Assembly: GCF_003025595.1 (NCBI RefSeq)
Contig: NZ_PYMI01000002.1
Span: 1 to 64,000 of the forward strand
DNA: 64,000 nucleotides
Reading direction: 5' to 3'
From: Photobacterium ganghwense
GTDB taxonomy: Bacteria > Pseudomonadota > Gammaproteobacteria > Enterobacterales > Vibrionaceae
Of this stretch, positions 50,727-59,668 are shown one piece after another. The notes below the pieces were generated by a model that saw only the letters and a program-made list of their open reading frames with translations, was not told where the DNA came from and did not search any database. Position 1 is the stretch's first letter. Each line of letters begins with the position of its first letter. A program made the position numbers and the translations under genes.

Positions 50727-51758
50727 TTACTCCACCGTCTGTTCCTGATAAAGCAGCAGCTCGATATCACCGTTTTCTGCCATTTCACGCGCAATCTGCA
50801 TGATGTCCTGGCGGGCTTTTTCTACCCGGCTCAGTGGAACTGCTCCTTTCAAGGCCATTTCATCTTCCAGGTTCTTCACCATCCGCTGCGGCATCGCGCG
50901 TTTGATGGCCTGTTGCAACTGAATTTCCGAACCTTTCAGCGCCATCGCCCACAATTCAACCGCAACCGCCTGAACCAGCACATCCATGGTGTTGTCGCGC
51001 TGACGTCCCAGCACCATGAAATCAAACATGTTTTCTTCAATGTCGGACACCACGCTTTCATCATGCAATTTAAGCATTTCCATCAGCTGCCCCCGATCGC
51101 CGTCGAAACGGTTAATGATGTCAGCGGCCTGCTTCGCCCCATCGATCGGTGCGCTGTGACTGACAGAAACATGGTCGATACAGCGTTCAATCAGTTCCTG
51201 CAAGTCCCGCGCGACTTCGTGATCGATCTCCTGCAAGCGGGCAATCCGGTAGACCAGTTCATCATGGTAATCCGGCGGCATTTTCGACAGTACCCGCGAT
51301 GAGCTTTCCGGTGGCAGATAAGCCAGGAAAATTGCCTGCATCTGCGGGTGTTCCTGCGCGATAAACTTGGCCAGTACCTCCGGGTCAACCCATTGCAGAC
51401 GCTGGATATTGTTACGCAGTTCATCGCCGTAAATATTATTCAGCAAGCCCTTGGCAAGATCGTTACCCAGGGCTTTTCGCAGTGTGTTGGACAGGTATTC
51501 TTTGGACGCTCCGCGAATCCCGCTGTGGGCACGAAAGTCATCAAAGAATCGTTGAATCACACCTTTGGCTTTTTCACTTTTGATGCCGGAGAGGTTAGCC
51601 ATGGCACGCGTCACCCGCTGAACTTCGTCACGAGAGAAGTGCTGCAGCACCTGCGCGGCAGCGTCCTCTCCCATGCCAAGCAAAACCAGAGCGGTTTTTT
51701 CAACGCTGCTGAACGCCTTCGCCTCAGCCATTTTTGCTTGTGTTTTGTTCATTTGCAT
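50727..51758 (-). CDS. fliG: Lateral flagellar motor switch protein FliG
   Basis: A 343-residue switch protein. The N-terminal domain (SSVEKTALVLLGMGEDAAAQVLQHFSRDEVQRV) contacts FliF, the middle holds EHPQMQAIFLAYLPPESSS (the EHPQ motif binding FliM) and the C-terminal torque helix carries charged residues near DIEENMFDFMVLGRQRDNTMDVLV. The start is uncertain: ATGs at 51758, 51752 and 51731 are in frame and none has a strong ribosome binding site; the first overlaps fliF by 35 nt. Confidence 0.95.
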   Translation of the reverse strand: MQMNKTQAKMAEAKAFSSVEKTALVLLGMGEDAAAQVLQHFSRDEVQRVTRAMANLSGIKSEKAKGVIQRFFDDFRAHSGIRGASKEYLSNTLRKALGNDLAKGLLNNIYGDELRNNIQRLQWVDPEVLAKFIAQEHPQMQAIFLAYLPPESSSRVLSKMPPDYHDELVYRIARLQEIDHEVARDLQELIERCIDHVSVSHSAPIDGAKQAADIINRFDGDRGQLMEMLKLHDESVVSDIEENMFDFMVLGRQRDNTMDVLVQAVAVELWAMALKGSEIQLQQAIKRAMPQRMVKNLEDEMALKGAVPLSRVEKARQDIMQIAREMAENGDIELLLYQEQTVE

Positions 51759-53442
51759 TTACCCATTGTTTCAGGACTTCGGCCACCCGGACCGGCTCTT
51801 CATTTGCGATCAGCTGCAAGTGTTTCAGCTGAATTTCCAGCGGTGATCCCGGTGGAGGCAACAGCAGTTCATGGTGAGAATCCAGTGCGGAGCTGGTGCT
51901 TTCCAGCCCTTTCTCTGCCAGACGCTGGTTCAGGCGTTTTTCATGCTCACGCTCGGCCAGCGTCTGCACATCGGCGTTATAATCGTCCTGCTCTTCCTGC
52001 GGCGGTGCAAATTCCAGCTCTGTCCGGCGGCGATCAATCCCGGTAAGGTGAGCAATCAGGGGACGCAGGACAAAGAAGATCATGGCCAGCCCCAGAATCC
52101 CGCCAATCACGTAGCGAAGCGGCTGCTGCACGGTCGGATCCTGCCACCACGGAATGGCGGGCGGCGCATCGATTTCAATCGGGGTAAAGTTGAAACTGAG
52201 CAGACTGAGGCTGTCGCCACGCGCTGCAGAGATACCAACAGCATCTTTTACCATGGTACTGATCTGCTGCTTTTCCTCTTCCGTCCAGGCCGTACCGTTT
52301 GGCGCCGCCGCTGCATTCAGCAGAACGGAAACGGTCAGCTTATTGACCTTACCCTGCTGATGCTGGGTATGTCGCACACTGCTGCCCAGCGCGTATTGGC
52401 GATTCACTTCAGAGCGCTCGTTAGTGTTTTTACTGTCTTTGGGATCTTCCTTGCCGGTCACAGGCGGCTTATTACTCAGCGAACCCGGCACACCCAGTGC
52501 GATCTTATCAATCGAGTTATTCTGGATGCTGTGTTCCGTGCGAACCACCGGTGACGGATCAATGGATTCCCGGGTTTCTTCCACACGACTGAAATCCATA
52601 TCCGCCGCGACCTGAACCCGGAAATTACTTGGCCCGACAATCGGTGTCAGCATATCTGCCGCGCGCTGAATCACCTGCTTTTCGAGGTTCTTCTGGTAAT
52701 CGAGGAACTTGGCGTTCACCTTGCCGACTTCAGCACTGCCGATATCGGCACTCAGTAGGCGACCGTACTGATCGACCACCGACACGTTTTCCATTTTCAT
52801 GCCGGTAACGCTGCCGACAATCAAATTGATAATGGCTTCAACCTGTTCATTTTTCAGGTCTTCCCCGGCTTTCAGCTCAACCATGACCGATGCTGACGGG
52901 GCTTCCGCCTGCTGTCGGACAAACAGTGTCTGACGGGGAATCGCCAGGTGCACCCTGGCATTGTTAACGGCATCCAGCGCGATAATGGTGCGAACCAGCT
53001 CGCCTTCCAGTCCATGGCGGTAGCGGGCCGTTTCCATAAACTGGCTGGTGCCCAGTGAAGAGTCGTCTTTCAGGGAGTCCAGCCCGGTCGGTAGCTTAGC
53101 CTTGATACCTTTGGCCGCCAGCAGCATCCGGATACGGGCCACTTCGCCTTCCTCGACCAGAACCTGACCATTTTCTTCCTGTAAGCGGTATGGGATACCT
53201 TCCCCTTCCAGTACCGAGATGATCTCCCCGGTATCAAAACGCTCTTGCTGACCGTAGAGCGGGCGATAATTCTGGCTGGAACTCCACAATGCAACAACGA
53301 TGATGGCCGCCACAATCGCCGCCATCACCGCAGAAAGAACCAGATTTCGCTGGTTGCTGTGCCACAGGGATTTGGCCCTGGCCACCATAGCCTCAGCAGA
53401 CGGTGCTGAGGCGGAAGTAGGTTGAGCAATAACTTCTGACAT
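51724..53442 (-). CDS. fliF: Lateral flagellar MS-ring protein FliF
   Basis: A 572-residue membrane ring protein. The first membrane segment is at about residues 36-56, the second at about 440-460. The periplasmic ring-building motifs YRPLYG and EGIPYRLQEENGQVLV lie near 62-100, and the YQKNLEKQVIQRAADMLTPIVGPSNFRVQVAADMDFS block near 245-285. The C-terminal cytoplasmic tail (about 100 residues) contacts FliG. It follows fliE by 3 nt. Confidence 0.95.
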   Translation of the reverse strand: MSEVIAQPTSASAPSAEAMVARAKSLWHSNQRNLVLSAVMAAIVAAIIVVALWSSSQNYRPLYGQQERFDTGEIISVLEGEGIPYRLQEENGQVLVEEGEVARIRMLLAAKGIKAKLPTGLDSLKDDSSLGTSQFMETARYRHGLEGELVRTIIALDAVNNARVHLAIPRQTLFVRQQAEAPSASVMVELKAGEDLKNEQVEAIINLIVGSVTGMKMENVSVVDQYGRLLSADIGSAEVGKVNAKFLDYQKNLEKQVIQRAADMLTPIVGPSNFRVQVAADMDFSRVEETRESIDPSPVVRTEHSIQNNSIDKIALGVPGSLSNKPPVTGKEDPKDSKNTNERSEVNRQYALGSSVRHTQHQQGKVNKLTVSVLLNAAAAPNGTAWTEEEKQQISTMVKDAVGISAARGDSLSLLSFNFTPIEIDAPPAIPWWQDPTVQQPLRYVIGGILGLAMIFFVLRPLIAHLTGIDRRRTELEFAPPQEEQDDYNADVQTLAEREHEKRLNQRLAEKGLESTSSALDSHHELLLPPPGSPLEIQLKHLQLIANEEPVRVAEVLKQWVNANEQNTSKNG

Positions 53443-53445
53443 AAC

Positions 53446-53832
53446 TTACACCGGCATTTTCATGACTTCATCGAACGAGGCGACGACCTTGTTGCGTACC
53501 TGCATCAGGGCCGAGAAAGACAAACTGGCTTTCTGGCTGGCGATCATCGCCCCGACCAGATCGTCACTTTGCCCGGTTTCCACCGCGGTCATTTTGGCAC
53601 TGGCATCCGCCTGATGGGCATTGACACTGTCCAGTACCTGACGCATGGCTCCGGAGAAGGAAAGCGGCGGGTTGAGCGCTCCATCGGCGATCCGATTCTC
53701 CGTCACGATACGGGTATCGAGGGGATTTGCTGACACCACAAAGTCAGGCGCAATCCGTTGTTGCATATTCTGCATTTTGCTCAGCATCATCTGCTCAGAC
53801 GAAGCCAGCTGAACTAAAGTGTTATTTGCCAT
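53446..53832 (-). CDS. fliE: Lateral flagellar hook-basal body protein FliE
   Basis: A 128-residue rod-base/MS-ring adaptor. The C-terminal part (SFSGAMRQVLDSVNAHQADASAKMTAVETGQSDDLVGAMIASQKASLSFSALMQVRNKVV) is the standard FliE core; the N-terminal 50 residues are longer than in many FliE proteins. It is the first structural gene of the operon after lafK. Confidence 0.92.
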   Translation of the reverse strand: MANNTLVQLASSEQMMLSKMQNMQQRIAPDFVVSANPLDTRIVTENRIADGALNPPLSFSGAMRQVLDSVNAHQADASAKMTAVETGQSDDLVGAMIASQKASLSFSALMQVRNKVVASFDEVMKMPV

Positions 53833-53845
53833 TTTTCATCTCCTT

Positions 53846-55207
53846 TCAGGCGGCTGATCCAAGCTCAGCGTCCAGGTCTATTCCCTGCTCACGCATGGCT
53901 GCCAATTTGTATCGCAACGCCCGGGTCGACACCCCCAGCGCCTCAGCCGTCTGGGTACGGTTCCCGCCGAACTGCTTTAAAATGTCGAGAATGTACTGGA
54001 ACTCCGCCATTTTTTTCGCTTCTTTATGGCCTTTGTCAGCTTCCGCCGGTCGACTCAGCGCCTGTCCATTCAAGACTTCAACCTTCGTCACCTCCACCGG
54101 CAACATCAGATCCTGAGCCGTAATGAAGTCACCATGACGCATCACCAGCGCACGCTGAATAACGTTTTCCAGTTCGCGAATATTGCCCGGCCAGTGGTAC
54201 TGCACCAGTGCATTGCGTGCATCTTCCGACAACTGGCAGTTGCCCTGCTCGAGGTATTTGGAAATGAAGAATTGACCGAGAGGCAGAATGTCTTCCGGAC
54301 GCTCACGAAGTGGTGGCCAATGCAGCGGCAGAACATCCAGACGATAATAGAGATCTTCCCGGAATGTCCCTTCCTGAACGGCTTTGCGTAAATCTTTATT
54401 GGTGGCAGCAATCACCCGGATATCCAGTTGAATGGATTTATGGCTGCCGATTCGCTCCACTTCCCGCTCCTGCAGTACTCGCAGCAACTTCGCCTGCAGC
54501 GCCGGTGCCATTTCTGCGATTTCATCGAGCAAAATCGTACCGCCATTTGCTTCTTCGAACTTGCCGCTCTGGGATTGGATAGCTCCGGTGAAAGCCCCTT
54601 TGGTGTGACCAAACAGCACCGCTTCCAGCATGGACTCCGGGATTGCCGCACAGTTAACCGCCACAAACGGTTTATCTGCCCTCAGCGAATGCTGGTGCAC
54701 ATACTGGGCCAACACTTCCTTTCCGGTTCCTGATTCGCCCGTGATCAGCACGGTGGCACTGGTACAGGCAGCCCGGTGCGCCAGTTGCAGTATCTGCTTA
54801 CTGCGCCAGGATTCCGCCACGATATCGTCCATGGGTTTTTCCAGCGCTTCGACCCGCTGCAATAAACTCAGCAGTTGCGAGGCTTCAAACGGCCTTAGCA
54901 GGTAATCAGTGGCTCCCGCTTTCATCGCGTCGGCCGCCAGCAGTCCCTGATCCTGATCGACAATAGCAATCGCCACCGGCGTGTTACCTTTGGCATCCGG
55001 ATTCAGCTGGCTGTGACGAATCCACTCGGTCAGACTAATGTCGTGCAAGTTAGAGCTGACCAGAGTGATCCCCCCCAGCCGGTTATGCAAAACAGCCCGG
55101 CCTGAAGTGAAATGACTGACGGTATAACCGGCCAGTTCCAGTACTTCAATCACCGGGCGGGCAAGATGAAAATCAGGTTCTATGAGTTGAATAGATTGGT
55201 GGCGCAT
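53846..55207 (-). CDS. lafK: Sigma-54-dependent activator of lateral flagella, LafK
   Basis: A 453-residue enhancer-binding protein: an N-terminal receiver-like domain (1-120), an AAA+ domain (about 135-370) with Walker A GESGTGKE, the sigma-54 contact loop GAFTGA and the DEIAEM Walker B, and a Fis-type helix-turn-helix (GGNRTQTAEALGVSTRALRYKL). In the receiver the usual phospho-acceptor Asp is replaced in LVSSNL, and the conserved KP is RP, so it is probably not controlled by phosphorylation. Its start overlaps the motY stop (TAATG). It would turn on sigma-54 promoters of the lateral system. Confidence 0.95.
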   Translation of the reverse strand: MRHQSIQLIEPDFHLARPVIEVLELAGYTVSHFTSGRAVLHNRLGGITLVSSNLHDISLTEWIRHSQLNPDAKGNTPVAIAIVDQDQGLLAADAMKAGATDYLLRPFEASQLLSLLQRVEALEKPMDDIVAESWRSKQILQLAHRAACTSATVLITGESGTGKEVLAQYVHQHSLRADKPFVAVNCAAIPESMLEAVLFGHTKGAFTGAIQSQSGKFEEANGGTILLDEIAEMAPALQAKLLRVLQEREVERIGSHKSIQLDIRVIAATNKDLRKAVQEGTFREDLYYRLDVLPLHWPPLRERPEDILPLGQFFISKYLEQGNCQLSEDARNALVQYHWPGNIRELENVIQRALVMRHGDFITAQDLMLPVEVTKVEVLNGQALSRPAEADKGHKEAKKMAEFQYILDILKQFGGNRTQTAEALGVSTRALRYKLAAMREQGIDLDAELGSAA

Positions 55208-56091
55208 TAGTCTGACTGGCTCCCTTTATCGTCCTGACGACGAATAACACGAACGGTCACCCGGCGATTATTCGCCTGGCCCAGCTCCGAGTCGTTACCG
55301 GCAACGGGATAACGCGCCCCGTGTGCACGAACCTGGATTAGCGATGCCGGCACACCGGCTTCTTCCAGTACACTGGCCACATCATCAGCCCGAACTCTGG
55401 CAATTTGCAGATTCGCCAGTGAAGAGCCGACATTGTCGGTATGCCCGTCAATCAGAATCCGCTTCACCGATTTATCCAGTCGGACGTACTCTGCAATGTC
55501 ACGCAGGATTTGCTGCTGTTGCGATGAAGCAACACGCTGACCGGACTCAAACGGTAAGGTTAAATCCCTTGCCTGCTGGTACGACATTGCAGGCAACGCG
55601 GCTCGGCAACGCGTGAATTCGGTCAATGCGTCACGCAGGTGAACGCCCGGCAACTGCACCAGTACCGGAGATTCCAATGTTTGCGAAGAAACAGACAGCT
55701 GAAGCCATGCGCCTTCAGACATCGCTCGAAGCACATCATCCATTGCGCCATTAAAAATCAGCTCATGATTGGATACCTGGCGAGCCTCACCGACCGGCAG
55801 CAACTGCTCGTTGCGGCTCCACGGCGATTCCCACTGGTACAGTTTGGCAATCTGAATGGATTGAGGCAGCTGAAAACTTTCCACTTTAAAAGCCAATTTC
55901 TGACTTGGTTCAGCGATAAATGACACCTGCCCAAAATTATTTATCTTTTGATTTAATAAACACTGAAAATGGTCGCCTTTATATTCCCATTTAACTAAAT
56001 CAATAGGAACTGCAATATTTTGAGCGTTTACCTGGCCAACTTGAAATGCCAAAAGAAATATCCATGAATTCTTACAGCACTTATTAATCAT
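55207..56091 (-). CDS. motY: Lateral flagellar T-ring protein MotY
   Basis: A 294-residue periplasmic protein with a signal peptide ending QVNA (about residue 24), an N-terminal MotY-specific domain and a C-terminal OmpA-like peptidoglycan-binding domain (ILIDGHTDNVGSSLANLQIARVRADDV). It forms the ring that holds Na+-type stators in Vibrio. The start at 56091 (MINKCC) is preferred to ATG 56097 because GAGGGA is then 6 nt away. Its presence next to lafK is a Vibrio-type lateral-system trait. Confidence 0.92.
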   Translation of the reverse strand: MINKCCKNSWIFLLAFQVGQVNAQNIAVPIDLVKWEYKGDHFQCLLNQKINNFGQVSFIAEPSQKLAFKVESFQLPQSIQIAKLYQWESPWSRNEQLLPVGEARQVSNHELIFNGAMDDVLRAMSEGAWLQLSVSSQTLESPVLVQLPGVHLRDALTEFTRCRAALPAMSYQQARDLTLPFESGQRVASSQQQQILRDIAEYVRLDKSVKRILIDGHTDNVGSSLANLQIARVRADDVASVLEEAGVPASLIQVRAHGARYPVAGNDSELGQANNRRVTVRVIRRQDDKGSQSD

Positions 56092-56590
56092 GAGCATTCC
56101 CTCTCTTGCCCATATTCTTTTTCATCTTTATTAGTATTCTGTACAAAATTCATTCAGTGTTTTACCAATGAATGAGATTGAATATTTTCATCAGATTTAT
56201 AAATCAATAAGAAAACCCTCACCTTTTCCTGCCAATCGTGAATTATTGACACTCAGAGACGAGAATTTGACACTTCTCATTTTATTTCATAAGCCTAACG
56301 GCAATTGGAGCCAAACAAACAAACCATTTATTAACAATAAGTTAAACAATTTGCATAATAATTATAAGGTTAATTTGGTGAGGCACCTAAAAATTGCACT
56401 AAATGGAAAAGATGAAAACCAATAATTCTTAACGCTTTATATTATGTGGACTAAAGTCACAAATTTGAATTTGTAATATCATTGAATATAAAAATGACGG
56501 GGTAGACTGACCGCATTAACTTTTCTAGTTACATATATATTAATAATAAAAATAACTAAATGAGTTTCATATCATTAACCGGATGTAAAA
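56092..56590. other. AT-rich divergent promoter region of the lateral flagellar operons
   Basis: A 499-nt gap between motY (minus) and fliM (plus), much more AT-rich than its flanks. An 85-codon frame at 56168-56425 has no ribosome binding site or recognisable family and is not called a gene. No sigma-54 site with correct GG-N10-GC spacing was found by eye; GGCACCTAAAAATTGC at 56382-56397 has spacing 12. Confidence 0.6.
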
Positions 56591-57436
56591 ATGAAATCTA
56601 TTGAATTAGAGGGCGACCACCAATATCCGACGCTGAATACGGATTTGTTGGGCAGGCCAATCCATACGATACGGGAGGAACTCAGAAAGATTCTTGAAGG
56701 TTCAGTCTCAGGCATTCAAAACCAGATTCAGAAATGGCTGCTGAACTATTCCGTATCATTTCATTTCAATGAGATAACCTTACATTTCCCTGAACATGCC
56801 GAGGCGATGCAGACAGCGTCAACATTTTGTCACCAACAAGGCGGCCTGCTGAGCATTCAGTTGGAAAAAGCCTCGCTGCTGGGCCTGTCAGATCACTTCT
56901 ACGGAGCGGCCATTCACCGGGCAAACGCGTCAGACACAAGTGCGCTTGCAGGTATCGCTCTGTCCAACAGTGACCTGCGTTTACAACAACGTCTTGGCCG
57001 CCTGATCGCCGATGCCATTGCGCCTGATGATATGTGGCAGAGCATGGAGGCAATCCCAAGCAACGATGTGGGTTTGCTAGTCAGGTTTACTCTGACTTGC
57101 GAGTCCCAGAGCGGCACATTGTCCGTGCTGCTTGACGGACATCTGATTCAAACCCTGATCAATGAACTGGAGCTGCAACCCCAGGATCCGGCCATTCCCC
57201 ACCGATTCCGTCACGCCCTGGAAAAAACCCCGGTCAGTCTGCAAGCCGTGTTAAGCCGTAAGGTCATGCCGCTCAGCCAGGTTCTTGCCCTGCAACCCGG
57301 CGACATCATTCCGATCGATCTGCTAACCCAGGCACCGGTCAGTATTGGCCAGGAACATTTATTCAACGGACAAGTCGCTGATCAGAACGGTCAGCTGGTC
57401 CTGATACTGAAAGAAACCAAGGATTCCCATTCATGA
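56591..57436 (+). CDS. fliM: Lateral flagellar switch protein FliM
   Basis: A 281-residue FliM, shorter than polar FliM (about 330-350). The N-terminal CheY-binding peptide (LSQxEIDALL type) is missing: the protein begins MKSIELEGDHQYP. The middle domain carries the fold but not a clear GGxG motif; the C-terminal SpoA domain (VLSRKVMPLSQVLALQPGDIIPIDLL) is intact. It overlaps fliN by 4 nt. It builds the lateral C-ring with FliG and FliN. Confidence 0.9.
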   Translation: MKSIELEGDHQYPTLNTDLLGRPIHTIREELRKILEGSVSGIQNQIQKWLLNYSVSFHFNEITLHFPEHAEAMQTASTFCHQQGGLLSIQLEKASLLGLSDHFYGAAIHRANASDTSALAGIALSNSDLRLQQRLGRLIADAIAPDDMWQSMEAIPSNDVGLLVRFTLTCESQSGTLSVLLDGHLIQTLINELELQPQDPAIPHRFRHALEKTPVSLQAVLSRKVMPLSQVLALQPGDIIPIDLLTQAPVSIGQEHLFNGQVADQNGQLVLILKETKDSHS

Positions 57437-57810
57437 GTGAGATGAACGAACAAACCGCATTCAATGCCGAGGATTTGAACTTCAATGATCTGCAACTTGA
57501 AGATTTCGATACCGACCTGGCTGCCTCCGCGCCAGCCATGGCATCGATGCCTGAGCGGGATCTGAGCTTCTTCCGCAAAATTCCGGTCACGGTGACACTG
57601 GAAGTGTCCAGTACTGAAATCTCTCTCGGTGAGCTGATGAAAGCCGGAGAAGGCACGGTTATCGAACTGGACAAACTGAATGGCGAACCGCTGGATGTGA
57701 AAGTCAACGGCTCGCTGATGGGACACGCCGAAGTGGTTGTGGTTAATGAAAAATATGGCCTGCGCCTGATTGATGTGGTGGATTCACCAATCAACTCCCT
57801 GGAACACTGA
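57433..57810 (+). CDS. fliN: Lateral flagellar switch protein FliN
   Basis: A 125-residue FliN. The C-terminal SpoA domain (IPVTVTLEVSSTEISLGELMKAGEGTVIELDKLNGEPLDVKVNGSLMGHAEVVVVNEKYGLRLI type, residues 48-115) is complete; residues 1-45 are acidic and variable. ATG overlaps the fliM stop. With FliM it docks the FliH-FliI export complex. Confidence 0.93.
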   Translation: MSEMNEQTAFNAEDLNFNDLQLEDFDTDLAASAPAMASMPERDLSFFRKIPVTVTLEVSSTEISLGELMKAGEGTVIELDKLNGEPLDVKVNGSLMGHAEVVVVNEKYGLRLIDVVDSPINSLEH

Positions 57811-57813
57811 TTG

Positions 57814-58611
57814 ATGGCAACACCCACAATGACTCCTTTCAATGTCTCCCTTGCGGCCAAACGCCGCCTGATGATTGGCAGTGGTGTCCTGATCGGATTG
57901 CTGGCGCTGAGTGCCAGCTTTCCCACTCTGGCCGGTGACGGCGGCTTGTCCTTCCTAACAGTCACTGACGGACAAACTGAGCAGGAATACAGCGTTAAGC
58001 TGCAAATTTTGCTGCTGATGACGGCACTCAGTTTTCTGCCGGCTTTTTTGCTGATGGCAACCAGCTTCACCCGAATCATTATTGTTCTGGCGATTCTGCG
58101 TCAGGCATTGGGCTTGCAACAAAGTCCGCCTAACCGGGTACTGGTCGGGATTGCCCTGGCGCTGACCATACTGATCATGCGCCCGGTCTGGACCGACGTG
58201 TATCACAATGCATTTGTGCCATACGATCAGGGAGACATTACCCTGATGCAGGCTTTTGACAGAGCTGAGAAACCGGTCAGCGACTTTATGCTGCACCAGA
58301 CACAGCAAAGTGCCCTTGAGCAAATGCTGCGAATTGCCAACGAGCCGCTTGATCAGAAAGCAGAGGACGTCTCATTTGCTGTCCTGTTACCAGCCTTTGT
58401 CATTAGCGAACTGAAAACGGCGTTCCAGATCGGTTTTATGCTGTTTATCCCGTTTCTCATCATCGATCTGGTAGTGGCCAGTGTGCTGATGGCAATGGGG
58501 ATGATGATGCTGTCGCCATTGATCATTTCCCTGCCTTTCAAACTGGTGATTTTTGTCCTGGTCGACGGCTGGGCAATGACCGTGGGCACCTTATCCGCCA
58601 GTTTCGGCTGA
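57814..58611 (+). CDS. fliP: Lateral flagellar export gate protein FliP
   Basis: A 265-residue export-gate protein with a cleavable signal and four further membrane segments. The core ([50 protein letters not shown], then [48 protein letters not shown]) is strongly FliP. The TTG at 57811 precedes the ATG at 57814 that is used here. It starts 3 nt after fliN. Confidence 0.95.
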   Translation: MATPTMTPFNVSLAAKRRLMIGSGVLIGLLALSASFPTLAGDGGLSFLTVTDGQTEQEYSVKLQILLLMTALSFLPAFLLMATSFTRIIIVLAILRQALGLQQSPPNRVLVGIALALTILIMRPVWTDVYHNAFVPYDQGDITLMQAFDRAEKPVSDFMLHQTQQSALEQMLRIANEPLDQKAEDVSFAVLLPAFVISELKTAFQIGFMLFIPFLIIDLVVASVLMAMGMMMLSPLIISLPFKLVIFVLVDGWAMTVGTLSASFG

Positions 58612-58622
58612 GGGAGAATGAC

Positions 58623-58892
58623 ATGACGCCGGAACTTGCCGTTACCCTGTTTTCTGATGCTGTATGGGTCATTATCAACATTGTGCTGGTGCTGGTTTTG
58701 CCCGGCTTAGTGGTGGGGCTGCTGATTGCTGTATTTCAGGCGGCAACCCAGATTAACGAACAGACCCTGAGCTTTTTGCCTCGTCTGATTGTCACGCTGC
58801 TGATGGTGATTTTCGCCGGCCACTGGATGCTTCGTCGCCTGATGGAGCTGTTTGATTACCTGTTCCACAACATTCCCGGGATGATCGGCTGA
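58623..58892 (+). CDS. fliQ: Lateral flagellar export gate protein FliQ
   Basis: An 89-residue protein with two membrane helices (about 15-40 and 50-75) and the FliQ motif VGLLIAVFQAATQINEQTLSFLPRL. Its stop overlaps the fliR ATG (TGATG). It is part of the FliPQR pore. Confidence 0.95.
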   Translation: MTPELAVTLFSDAVWVIINIVLVLVLPGLVVGLLIAVFQAATQINEQTLSFLPRLIVTLLMVIFAGHWMLRRLMELFDYLFHNIPGMIG

Positions 58893-59668
58893 TGGTCATC
58901 ACGTTCGCGGAATTCAATGCCTGGCTGGGCCAGTTCTGGTGGCCGTTTTTCCGAATTGGAGCAGCGTTGCTGGCCATGCCGTTTTTTGGGGATGCGCTCA
59001 TCCCGTTATGGGTACGGGCATTATTCGCCTTGTCACTGGCGGTGATCACGGCGCCCTTAATGCCTGCCATGCCAGCCGTGGATCTGCTATCCCTGTCAGC
59101 CATTGCACTGGCGTTCGAGCAAATGATATGGGGCATTTTCTTTGGCCTGATCATCCATTTGCTGTTCACCGTACTTACAATGCTGGGGCAGATTGTCTCT
59201 CTGCAGATGGGGCTCGGCATGGCCATGATGAATGACCCGGTCAATGGGTTGTCAGTGGCGATTCTCGGGCGAATGTTTCTGATCTTCTCCACCCTGCTGT
59301 TCCTTGCGCTGGAAGGCCACTTGGTGGTGATCGATATTCTGGTGCAAAGCTTCTACCTTTGGCCGGTCGGCTCGGGACTGGCCATGCCGTCCCTGCACAA
59401 TGTCGTTGATCTTATCACCTGGATGTTTGCTTCTGCGCTGGCGCTGGCGTTACCGGCCATCGTTTCCATGCTGCTGGCTAACATCAGTTTTGGTGTTATG
59501 AACCGTGCCGCACCCAGCCTCAATGTGTACGCACTGGGTTTTCCGATGACCATGATTCTCGGCCTGTTCAGTATCCTGCTGTCTGTCAGCGGGGTGCCGG
59601 GACGCTATACCGAACTGGTTCATACCACACTGGAACAACTCCAGCTGTTTGTGACGGGAGGCGTATGA
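58892..59668 (+). CDS. fliR: Lateral flagellar export gate protein FliR
   Basis: A 258-residue, six-helix protein of the FliR family. WPFFRIGAALLAMPFFGDALIPLWVRALFALSLAVI (residues 13-50), GLGMAMMNDPVNG and FGVMNRAAPSLNVYALGFPMTMILGL are characteristic. Start overlaps fliQ; end overlaps flhB (ATGA). Confidence 0.95.
   Translation: MVITFAEFNAWLGQFWWPFFRIGAALLAMPFFGDALIPLWVRALFALSLAVITAPLMPAMPAVDLLSLSAIALAFEQMIWGIFFGLIIHLLFTVLTMLGQIVSLQMGLGMAMMNDPVNGLSVAILGRMFLIFSTLLFLALEGHLVVIDILVQSFYLWPVGSGLAMPSLHNVVDLITWMFASALALALPAIVSMLLANISFGVMNRAAPSLNVYALGFPMTMILGLFSILLSVSGVPGRYTELVHTTLEQLQLFVTGGV

Noticed and set aside
56382..56397. Sigma-54 promoter GGCAC...TTGC before fliM
   Set aside because: GG to GC spacing is 12, not the required 10, so it should not work.
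56168..56425. 85-codon ORF in the motY-fliM gap
   Set aside because: No ribosome binding site, composition follows the AT-rich spacer, and no family is recognisable.
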